Below are positions 35,604 through 44,993 of a DNA stretch of 64,000 nucleotides, piece after piece. This stretch comes from an uncultured Sphingomonas sp. Lineage in GTDB: Bacteria > Pseudomonadota > Alphaproteobacteria > Sphingomonadales > Sphingomonadaceae. The stretch spans positions 158,933 to 222,932 of the forward strand of contig NZ_CAKZHV010000066.1 of NCBI RefSeq assembly GCF_936927845.1. The letters run 5' to 3'. Below the pieces are notes generated by a model. The model did not search any database and had not been told where the DNA came from. It was given only the letters and a program-made list of their open reading frames with translations. A program made the position numbers and the translations under genes. Each line of letters opens with the position of its first letter. Position 1 is the first letter of the stretch.

Positions 35604-36623
35604 TTACGGATTACCCTTGCCGCCGTTGCCGCCGACCGCGCCGCCGGTGGTGTAGCTCGACTCGCCCGACGCGAGCAGGACGTAGTGCGCGGCGAGTTCG
35701 GCCGGCTGCCCCGCGCGGCCGAGCGGTTGCGTCTGCCCGAACTCGCCCATCTTGCCCGGCAACTGCCCGCCCGCGACCTGTAGCGGCGTCCAGAACGGCC
35801 CCGGCGCGACCATGTTGACGCGGATGCCGCGCTTGGCGAGCTGCTTCGCCAGCCCCTTGGTGAAGATCAGGATCGCGCCTTTGGTGGAGGCATAGTCGAG
35901 CAGCTCGGGCTCGGGATCGTAGCTGTTGACCGATCCGGTGTTGATGATGACCGAACCCGGCGGCATCGACGGGATCGCCGCCTTGCTGATGCGAAACATG
36001 GCGAAGTAATTGGTCTCGAACGTGCGGACCATCTGTTCGTCGCTGATGTCGAAGATGCTTTCCTTGCTCTGCTGGTACGCCGCGTTGTTGACCAGGATAT
36101 CGAGCCCGCCCAGTTGCCGAACCGCGCCCGCCACGATCTTCTCGCAATTGTCACGGCTGCGGATGTCGGCGGGCAGCAGCACCGCCTTGCGCCCCGCGGC
36201 GCGGATCAGTTGTGCGACCTCCTGCGCGTCGGGCTCCTCGGTCGGATAATAGTTGATCGCGACATCCGCACCTTCGCGCGCGAAGGCGATCGCGGCGGCG
36301 CGGCCGATCCCGCTGTCGCCGCCAGTGACCAGCGCCTTGCGTCCGGTGAGCTTTCCCGAACCACGATAAGATGTCTCGCCGCAATCGGGCCGCGGCGTCA
36401 TCTTGCTCTGCAATGCCGGCCACGGCTGGCGCTGCTCGGCGAACGGCTTGTTCGTGTATTTGGTGCGCGGGTCCTGCAATCCCGCCGCCGGTGTCCCCTG
36501 CGCTGGCACCGCTCCGGTGCCGCCCTGCGCGTCAGCCGCCCCGCTTCCCAGCACCATGCCGGCTGCCGCGGCCGCACCGCCCAATACCGTACGCCGCGTC
36601 GTTCCCGTGTCGTCCATCGCCAT
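35604..36623 (-). CDS. SDR family oxidoreductase with Tat-type signal
   Basis: 339 residues. The N-terminus has a twin-arginine motif, TTRRTVLGG, followed by an Ala/Gly hydrophobic stretch ending GAADAQ. This predicts export as a folded, cofactor-bound protein. The SDR core has TGGDSGIGRAAAIAFAREGA (cofactor), VNNAA, and the catalytic YASTK. It resembles the glucose/ribitol dehydrogenase-like YghA group. A Gly-rich tail ends VGGNGGKGNP. The product may act in the periplasm, where NAD(P) supply is a puzzle. Convergent with GT4 and separated from nadE by 58 bp. Confidence 0.9.
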   Translation of the reverse strand: MAMDDTGTTRRTVLGGAAAAAGMVLGSGAADAQGGTGAVPAQGTPAAGLQDPRTKYTNKPFAEQRQPWPALQSKMTPRPDCGETSYRGSGKLTGRKALVTGGDSGIGRAAAIAFAREGADVAINYYPTEEPDAQEVAQLIRAAGRKAVLLPADIRSRDNCEKIVAGAVRQLGGLDILVNNAAYQQSKESIFDISDEQMVRTFETNYFAMFRISKAAIPSMPPGSVIINTGSVNSYDPEPELLDYASTKGAILIFTKGLAKQLAKRGIRVNMVAPGPFWTPLQVAGGQLPGKMGEFGQTQPLGRAGQPAELAAHYVLLASGESSYTTGGAVGGNGGKGNP

Positions 36624-36681
36624 TCTCCACCTGTTCTAGCCGCAACGGGCAGGGCGGGCGGAGGTTCAACGGTTGTTCGGC

Positions 36682-38718
36682 TCAGGGCCCGTTCGCAGCC
36701 AACTCGTCCAGCCAGACCTTGGCGGTGCCGTCGGACGGCGCGCGCCAGTCACCCCGCGGCGACAGCGCACCGCCTGCCGATACCTTGGGACCATTGGGGA
36801 TCGCCGATCGCTTGAACTGGCTGATCTGGAAGAAGCGAAACAGGAACCGCTCGAGCCACAGCATCACGGTGTCGAGGTCGTAGGCCGTCTTCGCTTCCTC
36901 CGGGTAACCGCTAGGCCAGCGGCCGGCTTGCGCGTCCTGCCACGCATGCCAGGCAAGGAACGCGATCTTTGACGGTGCCAGACCGTGGCGGATCACGTAA
37001 TGCGCGAAGAAGTCGTTGAGCGCGTAAGGGCCGATCTTCGACTCGGTGCTCTGCAACTGCTCCCCCGGGACCAGTTCGGGCGAAATCTCGGTGCCTAGGA
37101 TTGCCGCCAGCACGCGGTCGGTCTCGGCGTCATATTGATCGGTGTCGATCGCCCAGCGGATCAGAAACTGGATCAGCGTCTTGGGCACGCCCGCGTTGAC
37201 CGCGTAATGGCTCATCTGGTCGCCGACGCCATAGGTGCACCAGCCGAGCGCGAGTTCGGACAGGTCGCCGGTGCCGACTACCAGCCCACCGCGCTGATTG
37301 GCGATGCGGAACAGATAGTCGGTGCGAAGGCCCGCCTGCACGTTCTCGAACGTCACGTCGTACACCGGCTCGCCGCGCCCGAACGGGTGTCCCATGTCGG
37401 CGAGCATCCGCGTCGCGGCTGGACGGATGTCGATCTCCTCCGCCTCGCATCCCAGCGCGCGCATCAGCGCCCAGGCATTGCCCTTCGTCCCTTCGCTGGT
37501 CGCGAAGCCGGGCATGGTGATGCCGAGGATGTCGGAACGCGGGCGCCCGAGCCGGTCGAGCGCCTTCGCCGCGACGATCAACGCGTGGGTTGAATCGAGC
37601 CCGCCCGACACGCCGATCACCAGGCGCTCGGCACCGACCGCCTGCAACCGCTTCGCGATGCCCTCGACCTGGATGTTGAACGCCTCAAAACAATCCTCGT
37701 CGAGCTTGTCGGGCGTGTTGGGGACGAAAGGGAAACGCCTGATCTCGCGCCGCAGGCCGACGTCGGCATAGCCGGGCTGGTGCGCGAAGCCGATGCGGCG
37801 CACGTCGAACTCGGGATGATCCAGCACGCGCGCCGCGTCGTTGAAGGTTCCGTTACGCAACCGCTCCTGGATCAACCGCTCGCAATCCACGTCGGCGACG
37901 AGCAATTCGGGTTCGTAGGCAAAGCGGCTCGACGAGGCGAGCAGCTCGCCCAATTCGTGAACGCTGCCTTGGCCGTCCCAGGCGAGGTCGGTCGTGCTCT
38001 CGCCCGGCCCAGCGGCGGAATAGACATAGGCGCAGACCGCGCGCGCCGATTGCGACGCGGAGAGCATCATCCGCTCGCGCGACTTGCCGATCACGACGTT
38101 CGAGGCCGACAGATTGCAGCACACCAGCGCCCCTGCGAGCGCGCCGTTGGTCGAAGGCGGGGTGGGGGCCCAGTAATCCTCGCAGATCTCGGCATGGAAG
38201 ACGAAATGCGCCAGGTCGTCCGCGGCGAAGATCAGGTCGGTGCCGAACGGCACGCGTTCGCCACCCATTTGGATGTCGAGCCCCGTCAGCCCCATGCCGC
38301 TCGCGAACCAGCGTTTTTCGTAATATTCGCGGTAATTGGGCAGGAATATCTTGGGCACTACGCCCAGCACGCGCCCGCGCGCGATCGCGACCGCGCAATT
38401 GTAGAGGCGTCCGTTCCGCTCGAGCGCGGCACCGACCAGCAGGACGGGGCGCAGGTCGGCGCTGGCAGCGCGGACCGCCTCGATTGCGGCCAGCGTCGCT
38501 GCCTGCATCGCGGATTGCAGATGAAGGTCGTCGATCGCATAGGAGGTAATGTTGAGCTCGGGAAAGACGACGAGGTCGACCGCGTCGGCGTGGGCCTGCC
38601 GTGCCAGCGCGATCGTCGCCTGCGCGTTGGCGTTCGCATCGCCGACGCTCGCGCGCGGGGTCGCCGCGGCGACGCGCAGCATGCGATGATGGTGGATCGA
38701 CCGGAAACGTTCGCTCAT
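36682..38718 (-). CDS. nadE: Glutamine-dependent NAD synthetase
   Basis: 678 residues, bifunctional. The N-terminal nitrilase-type glutaminase (about 10-300) carries catalytic Glu in VVFPELNITSYAID, Lys in VPKIFLPNYREYYEKRWF and Cys in HAEICEDYWAP. The C-terminal synthetase has the P-loop GVSGGLDSTHALIV and STESKIGPYALNDFFAHYVIR, listed here as separate motifs. Performs the last step of NAD synthesis from deamido-NAD. Start ATG 38718. Divergent from the hybrid kinase with 78 bp between them. The length fits the long glutamine-dependent form. Confidence 0.96.
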   Translation of the reverse strand: MSERFRSIHHHRMLRVAAATPRASVGDANANAQATIALARQAHADAVDLVVFPELNITSYAIDDLHLQSAMQAATLAAIEAVRAASADLRPVLLVGAALERNGRLYNCAVAIARGRVLGVVPKIFLPNYREYYEKRWFASGMGLTGLDIQMGGERVPFGTDLIFAADDLAHFVFHAEICEDYWAPTPPSTNGALAGALVCCNLSASNVVIGKSRERMMLSASQSARAVCAYVYSAAGPGESTTDLAWDGQGSVHELGELLASSSRFAYEPELLVADVDCERLIQERLRNGTFNDAARVLDHPEFDVRRIGFAHQPGYADVGLRREIRRFPFVPNTPDKLDEDCFEAFNIQVEGIAKRLQAVGAERLVIGVSGGLDSTHALIVAAKALDRLGRPRSDILGITMPGFATSEGTKGNAWALMRALGCEAEEIDIRPAATRMLADMGHPFGRGEPVYDVTFENVQAGLRTDYLFRIANQRGGLVVGTGDLSELALGWCTYGVGDQMSHYAVNAGVPKTLIQFLIRWAIDTDQYDAETDRVLAAILGTEISPELVPGEQLQSTESKIGPYALNDFFAHYVIRHGLAPSKIAFLAWHAWQDAQAGRWPSGYPEEAKTAYDLDTVMLWLERFLFRFFQISQFKRSAIPNGPKVSAGGALSPRGDWRAPSDGTAKVWLDELAANGP

Positions 38719-38796
38719 ATCACAGCGTGTTAGGCGGTCGGCGCGGCAAATGGCAACTTGCGCACGTCGTGACCTCCGTTAAATCCTGTCGGTACG

Positions 38797-41664
38797 ATGA
38801 ACGAGGTTCGCTCCCTCACAGCCCTCTTCGCCGGCTCCGAAATGGGCGAGCGGATCGCGGCACACGATTGGCGCGGTTCGCCGCTCGGTCCGATCGATGG
38901 CTGGCCGGTGGAACTGGTCAACGCGATCGCGCTGTTGCTTCCGGCCGCCGCGGAAATCGTGCTGTTTTGGGGCGAGGAATATGTCGCCTTCTACAACGAC
39001 GCCTATGCGCCGACGATCGGCAACAAGCACCCCGCCGCGCTCGGCCGCCCCGCGCGGGAGGCGTGGAGCGAACTCTGGGACGATCTGAAGCCGCTGCTCG
39101 ATCATGTCCGGACGACCGGCGAGACCTACGCCGCCAAGGACCGCCCCTTCTACATCGAGCGGCATGGCTACGGTGAGGAAGTCTTCTTCGACATCTCTTA
39201 TTCGGCGATCTTGCAACACGATGGTAGCGCCGGCGGTGTGCTGTGTATCGTGTCGGAAACGACCCAGCGTGTTCGCGCCGCTCGCGCGGTGGCCGAGGAT
39301 CGCGCTCGGCTGGCCGAGATGTTCGATGCCGCGCCCAGCTTCATGGCGGTGCTAGCCGAACCGGGGCATCGTTTCGACCTTGCCAACGCCTCGTTCCGGC
39401 GGTTGATCGGCGGACGCGACGTGGTCGGCCAGACACTGACAGGGGCGCTGCCCGAAGTGGCCGAGCAGGGCTTCCTCGACTTGCTCGACACGGTGGTGAC
39501 GACGGGAACGCCGTTCTTCGGGCAGAACCGTACCTTGCGGCTGGCAGGCAGCGATGGGCAAGCGGGTCAGGAGCGGCTGCTCGATTTCGTCTATCAACCG
39601 ATCAAGGATGCCGACGGCGCCGTCACCGGTGTATTCATCGAAGGAATCGATGTCACCGAGCGTCACCGCGCCGAAGAGGCGCTGCTGGCGAGCCGCGAAT
39701 CGCTCGAACTCGCGACCGAGGCGGCGGAGATCGGCACATGGGATGCCGATGTGCTCAATCGGCTGCTTAATTGCTCGGTGCGGGCCAAGACGATCTTCGG
39801 CATGCCGCTCGACGAACCGGTGACGATCGAGGATTTCTACGCCTGCGTGCATCCGGATGACGTTGCGATGGTGCGCGCCGCGCTGGAGGCGACCACGGAC
39901 CCGAATCGTCGCGCCGCTTATGATGTCGAATACCGCATCATGCGCCCGGGCACCGGCGAGGTCCGCTGGCTGACCTCCAAGGGGCGCGCCTTCTTCGACC
40001 GCGCCGGGCGATGCACACGCGCGCTCGGCAGCTTGATCGACGTGACGCGGCGCAAGATCGAGGGCGAGAAGCTGCGCGAAAGCGAGCGGCGGTTCCGGGC
40101 GCTGTCCGACAGCCTGCCCGCCCTCGTCTGGATGTCGGACGAGCATGGTCGGATGCTGTTCGCCAATCGCGGGTTCGAGACCATGCTGGGGGTTTCACCC
40201 GAGCGGATGCTCGATGAAGGCTGGTCGGCGATCCTGAGCGAGGCGGACGTGCACCTGCTCGACGAAGCGCGACCCGCCTTCCTCGAGCAGCGCAAGTCGC
40301 TCGGTCGCGACTTCCCGGTGCATACTGCGACCGGTGAGCGCCGCTGGATCCATGTCGAGGTCCGGCCGCATCTGATCGGCGACACCTTCCTGGGGCATGT
40401 CGGTTGCGCGATCGACGTGACCGACGCGCATCTCGCTGGCGCAGCGCTGGAAGCACGGATCGCCGAGCGCACGGCGCAGTTGCGCGAGCAGGTCGGTGAG
40501 CGCGAGCGGGTCGAGGAAACGCTGCACCAGATGCAGCGGCTGGAGGCGATCGGGCAGTTGACCTCCGGCGTCGCGCACGACTTCAACAACCTGCTCACCG
40601 TGGTGCTGGGCAACGTCGACGTGATCGCACGAACCGCGCAACGCGCCGGGCTCGATCATCGCACGCTCACCCGGCTCGATCACGTCCGCACCGCGGCACA
40701 GCGCGGCGCGACGCTGACCGCGCAGTTGCTCGCCTTTTCACGTCGTCAGCATCTGGAAACCAGGACCGTCGATCTGAACACCACCGTATCGGGCATGGGC
40801 GCGCTAATGCAGAGCACGCTGGGCCGCTCGGTCACCGTCGAGATGACGCTCGCCGACGGGCTCTGGCCCGCGCTCGTCGATCCGACGCAGATCGAGCTCA
40901 TCATCCTGAACCTTGCGATCAACGCGCGCGACGCGCTGCCCGACGGCGGCACGCTGACGATCGCGACCGCCAACGTGTCGCGTCATGCGCCCGAGCGTGC
41001 GGAGGAGCCGGCCGCGGGCGATTACGTCGCGGTGTCGGTGTCCGACACCGGCACCGGCATGAGCGAGGCGGTGCTCGCGCGCGCGTTCGAGCCGTTCTTC
41101 ACCACCAAGGAGATCGGCAAGGGCTCCGGCCTCGGGCTCGCGCAGGTGTTCGGCTTTGCCAAGCAGTCGGGCGGCGGCGTGCGCATCGACACCGCCGTTG
41201 GTCGTGGAACGACGGTCAGCGTGTTTCTGCCGCGCGGCGCCCCGGCGATCGAAGCCACGGCCGATCAGGTCGCCGCCGCGCCGGCCGACGTCGCCGGTCG
41301 AACGGTTCTGGTGCTCGACGACGACGACGCGGTGCGCAGCGTCACCGCCGAGGTGCTGCGCGAGGCGGGATGCTGCGTGATCGAGGCCGCGGACGGGCAG
41401 GGTGCGCTCGACGCGTTGGAACAGCTTGGTCACGTCGATGCGGTCGTCGCCGATTTCGCGATGCCTCGCATGAACGGCGCACAATTTCGCGTCCTCGCGC
41501 AACGGCAGCGTCCGGGCCTGCCGATCCTGTTCGTCACCGGTTACGCCGACCTGGACGCAATCCGCGACGTGCCCGACGAGCGCGTGATCCGCAAACCGTT
41601 CACGCGCGAGGAGCTGGTATCGCGGTTGCACGCGATCTGCGTGCACCCGCGTCCCACCCACTGA
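38797..41664 (+). CDS. PAS-domain hybrid histidine kinase with C-terminal receiver
   Basis: 955 residues with no membrane segment. Four PAS-type domains cover residues about 20-550, including ELATEAAEIGTWDADV and SDSLPALVWMSDEHGRML. HisKA has SGVAHDFNNLLTVVLGNVD, the ATPase has NLAINARDALPDGG, DTGTGMS and GKGSGLGLAQVFG. A receiver at about 830-950 has LVLDDDDAVRS, VADFAMPRMNG, VTGYA and RKPF, all residues intact. Probably a soluble sensor acting through a phosphorelay. The partner is not adjacent. Divergent from nadE, convergent with the GMC gene. Confidence 0.93.
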   Translation: MNEVRSLTALFAGSEMGERIAAHDWRGSPLGPIDGWPVELVNAIALLLPAAAEIVLFWGEEYVAFYNDAYAPTIGNKHPAALGRPAREAWSELWDDLKPLLDHVRTTGETYAAKDRPFYIERHGYGEEVFFDISYSAILQHDGSAGGVLCIVSETTQRVRAARAVAEDRARLAEMFDAAPSFMAVLAEPGHRFDLANASFRRLIGGRDVVGQTLTGALPEVAEQGFLDLLDTVVTTGTPFFGQNRTLRLAGSDGQAGQERLLDFVYQPIKDADGAVTGVFIEGIDVTERHRAEEALLASRESLELATEAAEIGTWDADVLNRLLNCSVRAKTIFGMPLDEPVTIEDFYACVHPDDVAMVRAALEATTDPNRRAAYDVEYRIMRPGTGEVRWLTSKGRAFFDRAGRCTRALGSLIDVTRRKIEGEKLRESERRFRALSDSLPALVWMSDEHGRMLFANRGFETMLGVSPERMLDEGWSAILSEADVHLLDEARPAFLEQRKSLGRDFPVHTATGERRWIHVEVRPHLIGDTFLGHVGCAIDVTDAHLAGAALEARIAERTAQLREQVGERERVEETLHQMQRLEAIGQLTSGVAHDFNNLLTVVLGNVDVIARTAQRAGLDHRTLTRLDHVRTAAQRGATLTAQLLAFSRRQHLETRTVDLNTTVSGMGALMQSTLGRSVTVEMTLADGLWPALVDPTQIELIILNLAINARDALPDGGTLTIATANVSRHAPERAEEPAAGDYVAVSVSDTGTGMSEAVLARAFEPFFTTKEIGKGSGLGLAQVFGFAKQSGGGVRIDTAVGRGTTVSVFLPRGAPAIEATADQVAAAPADVAGRTVLVLDDDDAVRSVTAEVLREAGCCVIEAADGQGALDALEQLGHVDAVVADFAMPRMNGAQFRVLAQRQRPGLPILFVTGYADLDAIRDVPDERVIRKPFTREELVSRLHAICVHPRPTH

Positions 41665-41685
41665 ATCGGCTGGCAGCCAGGGCGC

Positions 41686-43302
41686 TTACGCCGCCATCGC
41701 CGTGTTCCGATGCCGGATCATGTCCGCGGCCTTTTCCGCGATCATGATCGTCGGCGCATTGGTGTTCGACCCCACCAACGTCGGCATCACCGAGGCGTCA
41801 ACCACACGCAGCCGATCGATCCCGCGCACGCGCAGGTCACCCCCGACCACCGCCATCGCGTCGCCGTCCGCGCCCATCTTGCACGTGCCAACGGGGTGGT
41901 AGATCGTTTCGGCGGTGGCGCGGACCCAGGCGTCGATCTCCTCGTCGCTGCGCACGCTCGCACCGGGATAGATTTCCTCGGCACGATACGGATCGAGCGC
42001 GTGCTGGCTCGCCACGTCGCGGCCGATCTTGACGCATTCGCGCATCACGCGGCGGTCCTCGGGCGCGGCGAGGTAATTGGCAAAGATGACCGGGTCGGCC
42101 GTCGGATCGGGCGAGGCGAGCGTAATCCGTCCGCGGCTCTCCGGGCGAACCTGGCATAGATGCAGCGAGAAGCCGTCCTGTTTCACCTGTGTGCGGCCGT
42201 GATCGCGCATGATCGCGAGCACGCCGTGGATCTGCACGTCGGGCCGCTCCAGCCCCTCGCGCGAGCGCAGGAACGCCCCCGACTCAAGAAACTGCTGCCG
42301 CCCCAGACCTTGCCCGCGCAGCATGTAATTGACACCGGTCTTGAGCATCGCGAGCCCGCGCGTCGCCGAATAACCGGTGACCAGCCCCTTGGTCGTCCAG
42401 TTCATGATGACGTCGAGGTGGTCCTGCATATTGGCGCCGACGCCGGGCAGGTCGTGGACCGGGGTGACGCCAACCTCGCGCAACGCAGCAGCGTCGCCGA
42501 TGCCCGACAATTGCAGGATGTGCGGCGACTGCACGGCGCCCGCGGCGAGCAGGGCCTCACCCAGCACCTCGACGCGCGCGCGCTCGGTGCCGCGCAGATA
42601 TTCGACCGCCACCGCGCGCCCGCGCTCGACCACGATGCGCGTGGTGCGAGCGCCGGTGATGACGGTCAAATTCGGGCGCGACATCGCCGGGCGCAGATAG
42701 GCGGCGGCGGCGGACCAGCGCTGACCGTTGCTGATCGTCAGGTCGTAACGGCCGAAGCCCTCCTGCTCGGCGCCGTTGAAGTCGTCGGTGACCGGATAGC
42801 CCGCCTGCCGTCCCGCCTCGATCAGCGCGTCGTGGAAGGGGCTGTCACTTTCCCCGGCCGAGACGTGCAGCGGGCCGTCGTGGCCGTGCAGTCCGTCGCT
42901 CGGCCCGCGGTGATGCCCCTCCAGCCGACGGAAATAGGGCAGCACGTTATCCCAGCCCCAGCCGGTCAGTCCCATCTGCCGCCAGTCGTCATAGTCGCGC
43001 TGATGTCCGCGCATGTAGATCATGCCGTTGATCGCCGACGATCCGCCGAGCCCGCGCCCGCGCGGCCACCACAAGCGGCGGTTGTTCAGATGCGGCTCGG
43101 GCTCGGTCCAAAAGCCCCAATTATGCTTGCCCTTGTCCTTGATCAGATTGCCGACGCCCGCGGGCATCCGCACCAGCAGTTCCTTGTTGGCGCCGCCCGC
43201 CTCGAGCAGACAGACGCTTGCCGACGGGTCCTCGCTCAACCGCGCCGCGAGCGTGCAGCCGGCCGAGCCGCCGCCGATGATCACGTAATCATATCCAGGC
43301 AT
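41686..43302 (-). CDS. GMC family FAD-dependent alcohol/choline dehydrogenase
   Basis: 538 residues. FAD motif YDYVIIGGGSAGCTLAARLSE at the N-terminus, LLEAGG, and the GMC signatures RGRGLGGSSAINGMIYMRG and GAVQSPHILQLSGIGD. Catalytic His in IYHPVGTCKMG and second His/Asn in VGSNTNAPTIMIAEKAADMI. Resembles membrane-associated alcohol dehydrogenases such as AlkJ, but a choline dehydrogenase cannot be ruled out. Last of three minus-strand genes with tetR and the quinone oxidoreductase, and next to fatty-acid degradation genes. Confidence 0.93.
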   Translation of the reverse strand: MPGYDYVIIGGGSAGCTLAARLSEDPSASVCLLEAGGANKELLVRMPAGVGNLIKDKGKHNWGFWTEPEPHLNNRRLWWPRGRGLGGSSAINGMIYMRGHQRDYDDWRQMGLTGWGWDNVLPYFRRLEGHHRGPSDGLHGHDGPLHVSAGESDSPFHDALIEAGRQAGYPVTDDFNGAEQEGFGRYDLTISNGQRWSAAAAYLRPAMSRPNLTVITGARTTRIVVERGRAVAVEYLRGTERARVEVLGEALLAAGAVQSPHILQLSGIGDAAALREVGVTPVHDLPGVGANMQDHLDVIMNWTTKGLVTGYSATRGLAMLKTGVNYMLRGQGLGRQQFLESGAFLRSREGLERPDVQIHGVLAIMRDHGRTQVKQDGFSLHLCQVRPESRGRITLASPDPTADPVIFANYLAAPEDRRVMRECVKIGRDVASQHALDPYRAEEIYPGASVRSDEEIDAWVRATAETIYHPVGTCKMGADGDAMAVVGGDLRVRGIDRLRVVDASVMPTLVGSNTNAPTIMIAEKAADMIRHRNTAMAA

Positions 43303-43366
43303 CTGCTTCCTCTCCTTGGTGGGCGTGCCCCGCTCATGCGGCGGGGTCGCGCCTGCTTCGTCTAGA

Positions 43367-44326
43367 TCATGGCACCAGCACCAGCTTGCCGACCAGCCGG
43401 CTGTCGCGCATCGCCTCGAACGCGTCGCGCCAGTGCTGGAGCGGCACCTCGCGGCCTACACGCGGGGTCAGGCGACCTTCCTCCGCCAGCCGCCAGACCG
43501 CGTCGACATTCTCGCGGCCTTTGTCGGGAAAGCGCCGGCCATATTCGCCCGCACGCACGCCGATGACCGAGAAGCCCTTGATGAGCGGCATGTTGGTCGA
43601 CACCTCCGCGATCCGGCCCGAGGTGAAGCCAACGACCATCAATCGGCCGCCGAACGCGATGCAGCGGACCGATTCGTCGAATACGTCGCCGCCGACCGGA
43701 TCGACGATCACGTCCGCAGCGCCGCCGGTGATCTCCTTCACTTGGTCGCGGAAGCCCGGCAGCGTGAGCGCAGCCTCGATCGGCAGCGCGCGCGTGATGA
43801 GGTCGAGCTTTGCCTGATCACGCCCGGTCGCGATCACACGCGCGCCGAGCGCGTGCGCGAGATCGACCGTCGCCCAGCCGACCCCGCCGGTTGCGCCGTG
43901 GACCAGCACCCATTCGCCCGGCTCGACGCGGGCAAGCCGCACCAATGTGACATAAGCGGTCAGGTACGCGGTGCCGACGCTCGCTGCCTGCGCGAATGAT
44001 AGCTGCGCAGGCTTGCGCCGGACCGCGCCCGCATCGACCGCGACCAGTTCGGCGAAGCCGCCCAGCCGCGTCCCTGCGACGACTGGCTCACCCGGTGCGA
44101 ACCCGTCGCCCGACACGACCTCGCCCGCGACCTCCATGCCTGGCACGAACGGCAGCGGCGGCTTCAACTGATAGTCGCCACGCGTCATCAGCAGGTCGGG
44201 GTAGTTGAGCGCCGCGGCACGAACGCGGATCAGCACCTGACCCTCACGCGGTTCGGGCGCGGGCACCTCGGCCAGCGCAATACCCGACAGATCGGGCGAT
44301 AGCGCGGAGACGACCAGTGCCTTCAT
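43367..44326 (-). CDS. Zinc-independent NADPH:quinone oxidoreductase-like protein
   Basis: 319-residue MDR-superfamily protein. N-terminal GroES-like region AALNYPDLLMTRGDYQLKPPLPFVPGMEVAGEV, and the NADPH Rossmann motif HGATGGVGWATVDLAHALGARVIATG. The zinc-binding Cys/His of alcohol dehydrogenases are absent, hence a zinc-free quinone reductase or enoyl reductase. The start is ATG 44326, two bases after the tetR stop; the longer frame is only read-through of tetR. Co-transcribed with tetR and probably the GMC gene (64-bp gap). Confidence 0.92.
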   Translation of the reverse strand: MKALVVSALSPDLSGIALAEVPAPEPREGQVLIRVRAAALNYPDLLMTRGDYQLKPPLPFVPGMEVAGEVVSGDGFAPGEPVVAGTRLGGFAELVAVDAGAVRRKPAQLSFAQAASVGTAYLTAYVTLVRLARVEPGEWVLVHGATGGVGWATVDLAHALGARVIATGRDQAKLDLITRALPIEAALTLPGFRDQVKEITGGAADVIVDPVGGDVFDESVRCIAFGGRLMVVGFTSGRIAEVSTNMPLIKGFSVIGVRAGEYGRRFPDKGRENVDAVWRLAEEGRLTPRVGREVPLQHWRDAFEAMRDSRLVGKLVLVP

Positions 44327-44328
44327 GC

Positions 44329-44913
44329 TCAGGCCGGCCGCGCGACCATGATGTCGAGTAGCGAGTCGAACAGCGACGCCATGTCGAGATGCGGCGCGTG
44401 CACCTTGCTGAGACCGAGCGTGATCAGGCCATAGGCGCGGATCTCCGCCTCCGCCCGCGTGAAGCCCGCGCTCGTCAGGCAACGCGCCAGAAAATCGAGC
44501 ATCAGCGTGTCGTGTCGCTCAACCGCGGTGCGCGCGCGCGGGTCGCTCTCGGCCCAGGCGCGCATCGCGATCGCCAGCCGCGACGAACCGCGGCGACGCA
44601 CCGTCTGGCCGAGCAGGCGGATACGCTCGATCGGATCGGATGTCGCGCGTTCCAGCGCGTCGATCAGGTCGCTCACCTGATCCTCGGCGAAATAGCGCGC
44701 GAGCTGTCCCTGATAGTCGTCGAAATCGCGAAAGTGATGATAGAAACTGCCGGTCGAGACGCGCAGCTCCTCGGCAAGCGGACGCAGTTTCAGCGCGCGA
44801 AGCCCGCCGCGGCGCAGCAGCGACTGCCCCGCTTCCAGCCATGCCGCGGGCGTCAGGTCGGGTGTCCGCGCACTCGCGGGCTTGCGGGCGGGGCGATCCA
44901 CGACGCTTGACAT
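44329..44913 (-). CDS. TetR family transcriptional regulator
   Basis: 194 residues from ATG 44913. HTH: LLRRGGLRALKLRPLAEELRVSTGSFYHHFRDFDDYQGQLARYF, which is the typical TetR DNA-binding fold in two blocks. The C-terminal ligand domain is helical and poorly conserved. An ATG four codons upstream (44925) lies inside the operator palindrome, so ATG 44913 is preferred. First gene of tetR-qor-GMC, divergent from thiolase. The ligand is perhaps an acyl-CoA, judging from neighbours. Confidence 0.92.
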   Translation of the reverse strand: MSSVVDRPARKPASARTPDLTPAAWLEAGQSLLRRGGLRALKLRPLAEELRVSTGSFYHHFRDFDDYQGQLARYFAEDQVSDLIDALERATSDPIERIRLLGQTVRRRGSSRLAIAMRAWAESDPRARTAVERHDTLMLDFLARCLTSAGFTRAEAEIRAYGLITLGLSKVHAPHLDMASLFDSLLDIMVARPA

Positions 44914-44922
44914 GTCAGCTAC

Positions 44923-44938
44923 CATAACGAAGGTTATG
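44923..44938. promoter_or_regulatory. TetR-type operator in the tetR/thiolase divergent region
   Basis: CATAAC-GAAG-GTTATG (44923-44938) is a perfect six-base-arm palindrome with a four-base centre. It sits 10 bases upstream of the preferred tetR start and 55 before the thiolase gene. It is the size and position expected for an autoregulatory TetR operator that could control both directions. Confidence 0.6.
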
Positions 44939-44993
44939 CCGGAAAAGCGCGGCGGTAAAGAGCCGCGTGTCTAGGATCAGGAGAGTGGATCGC

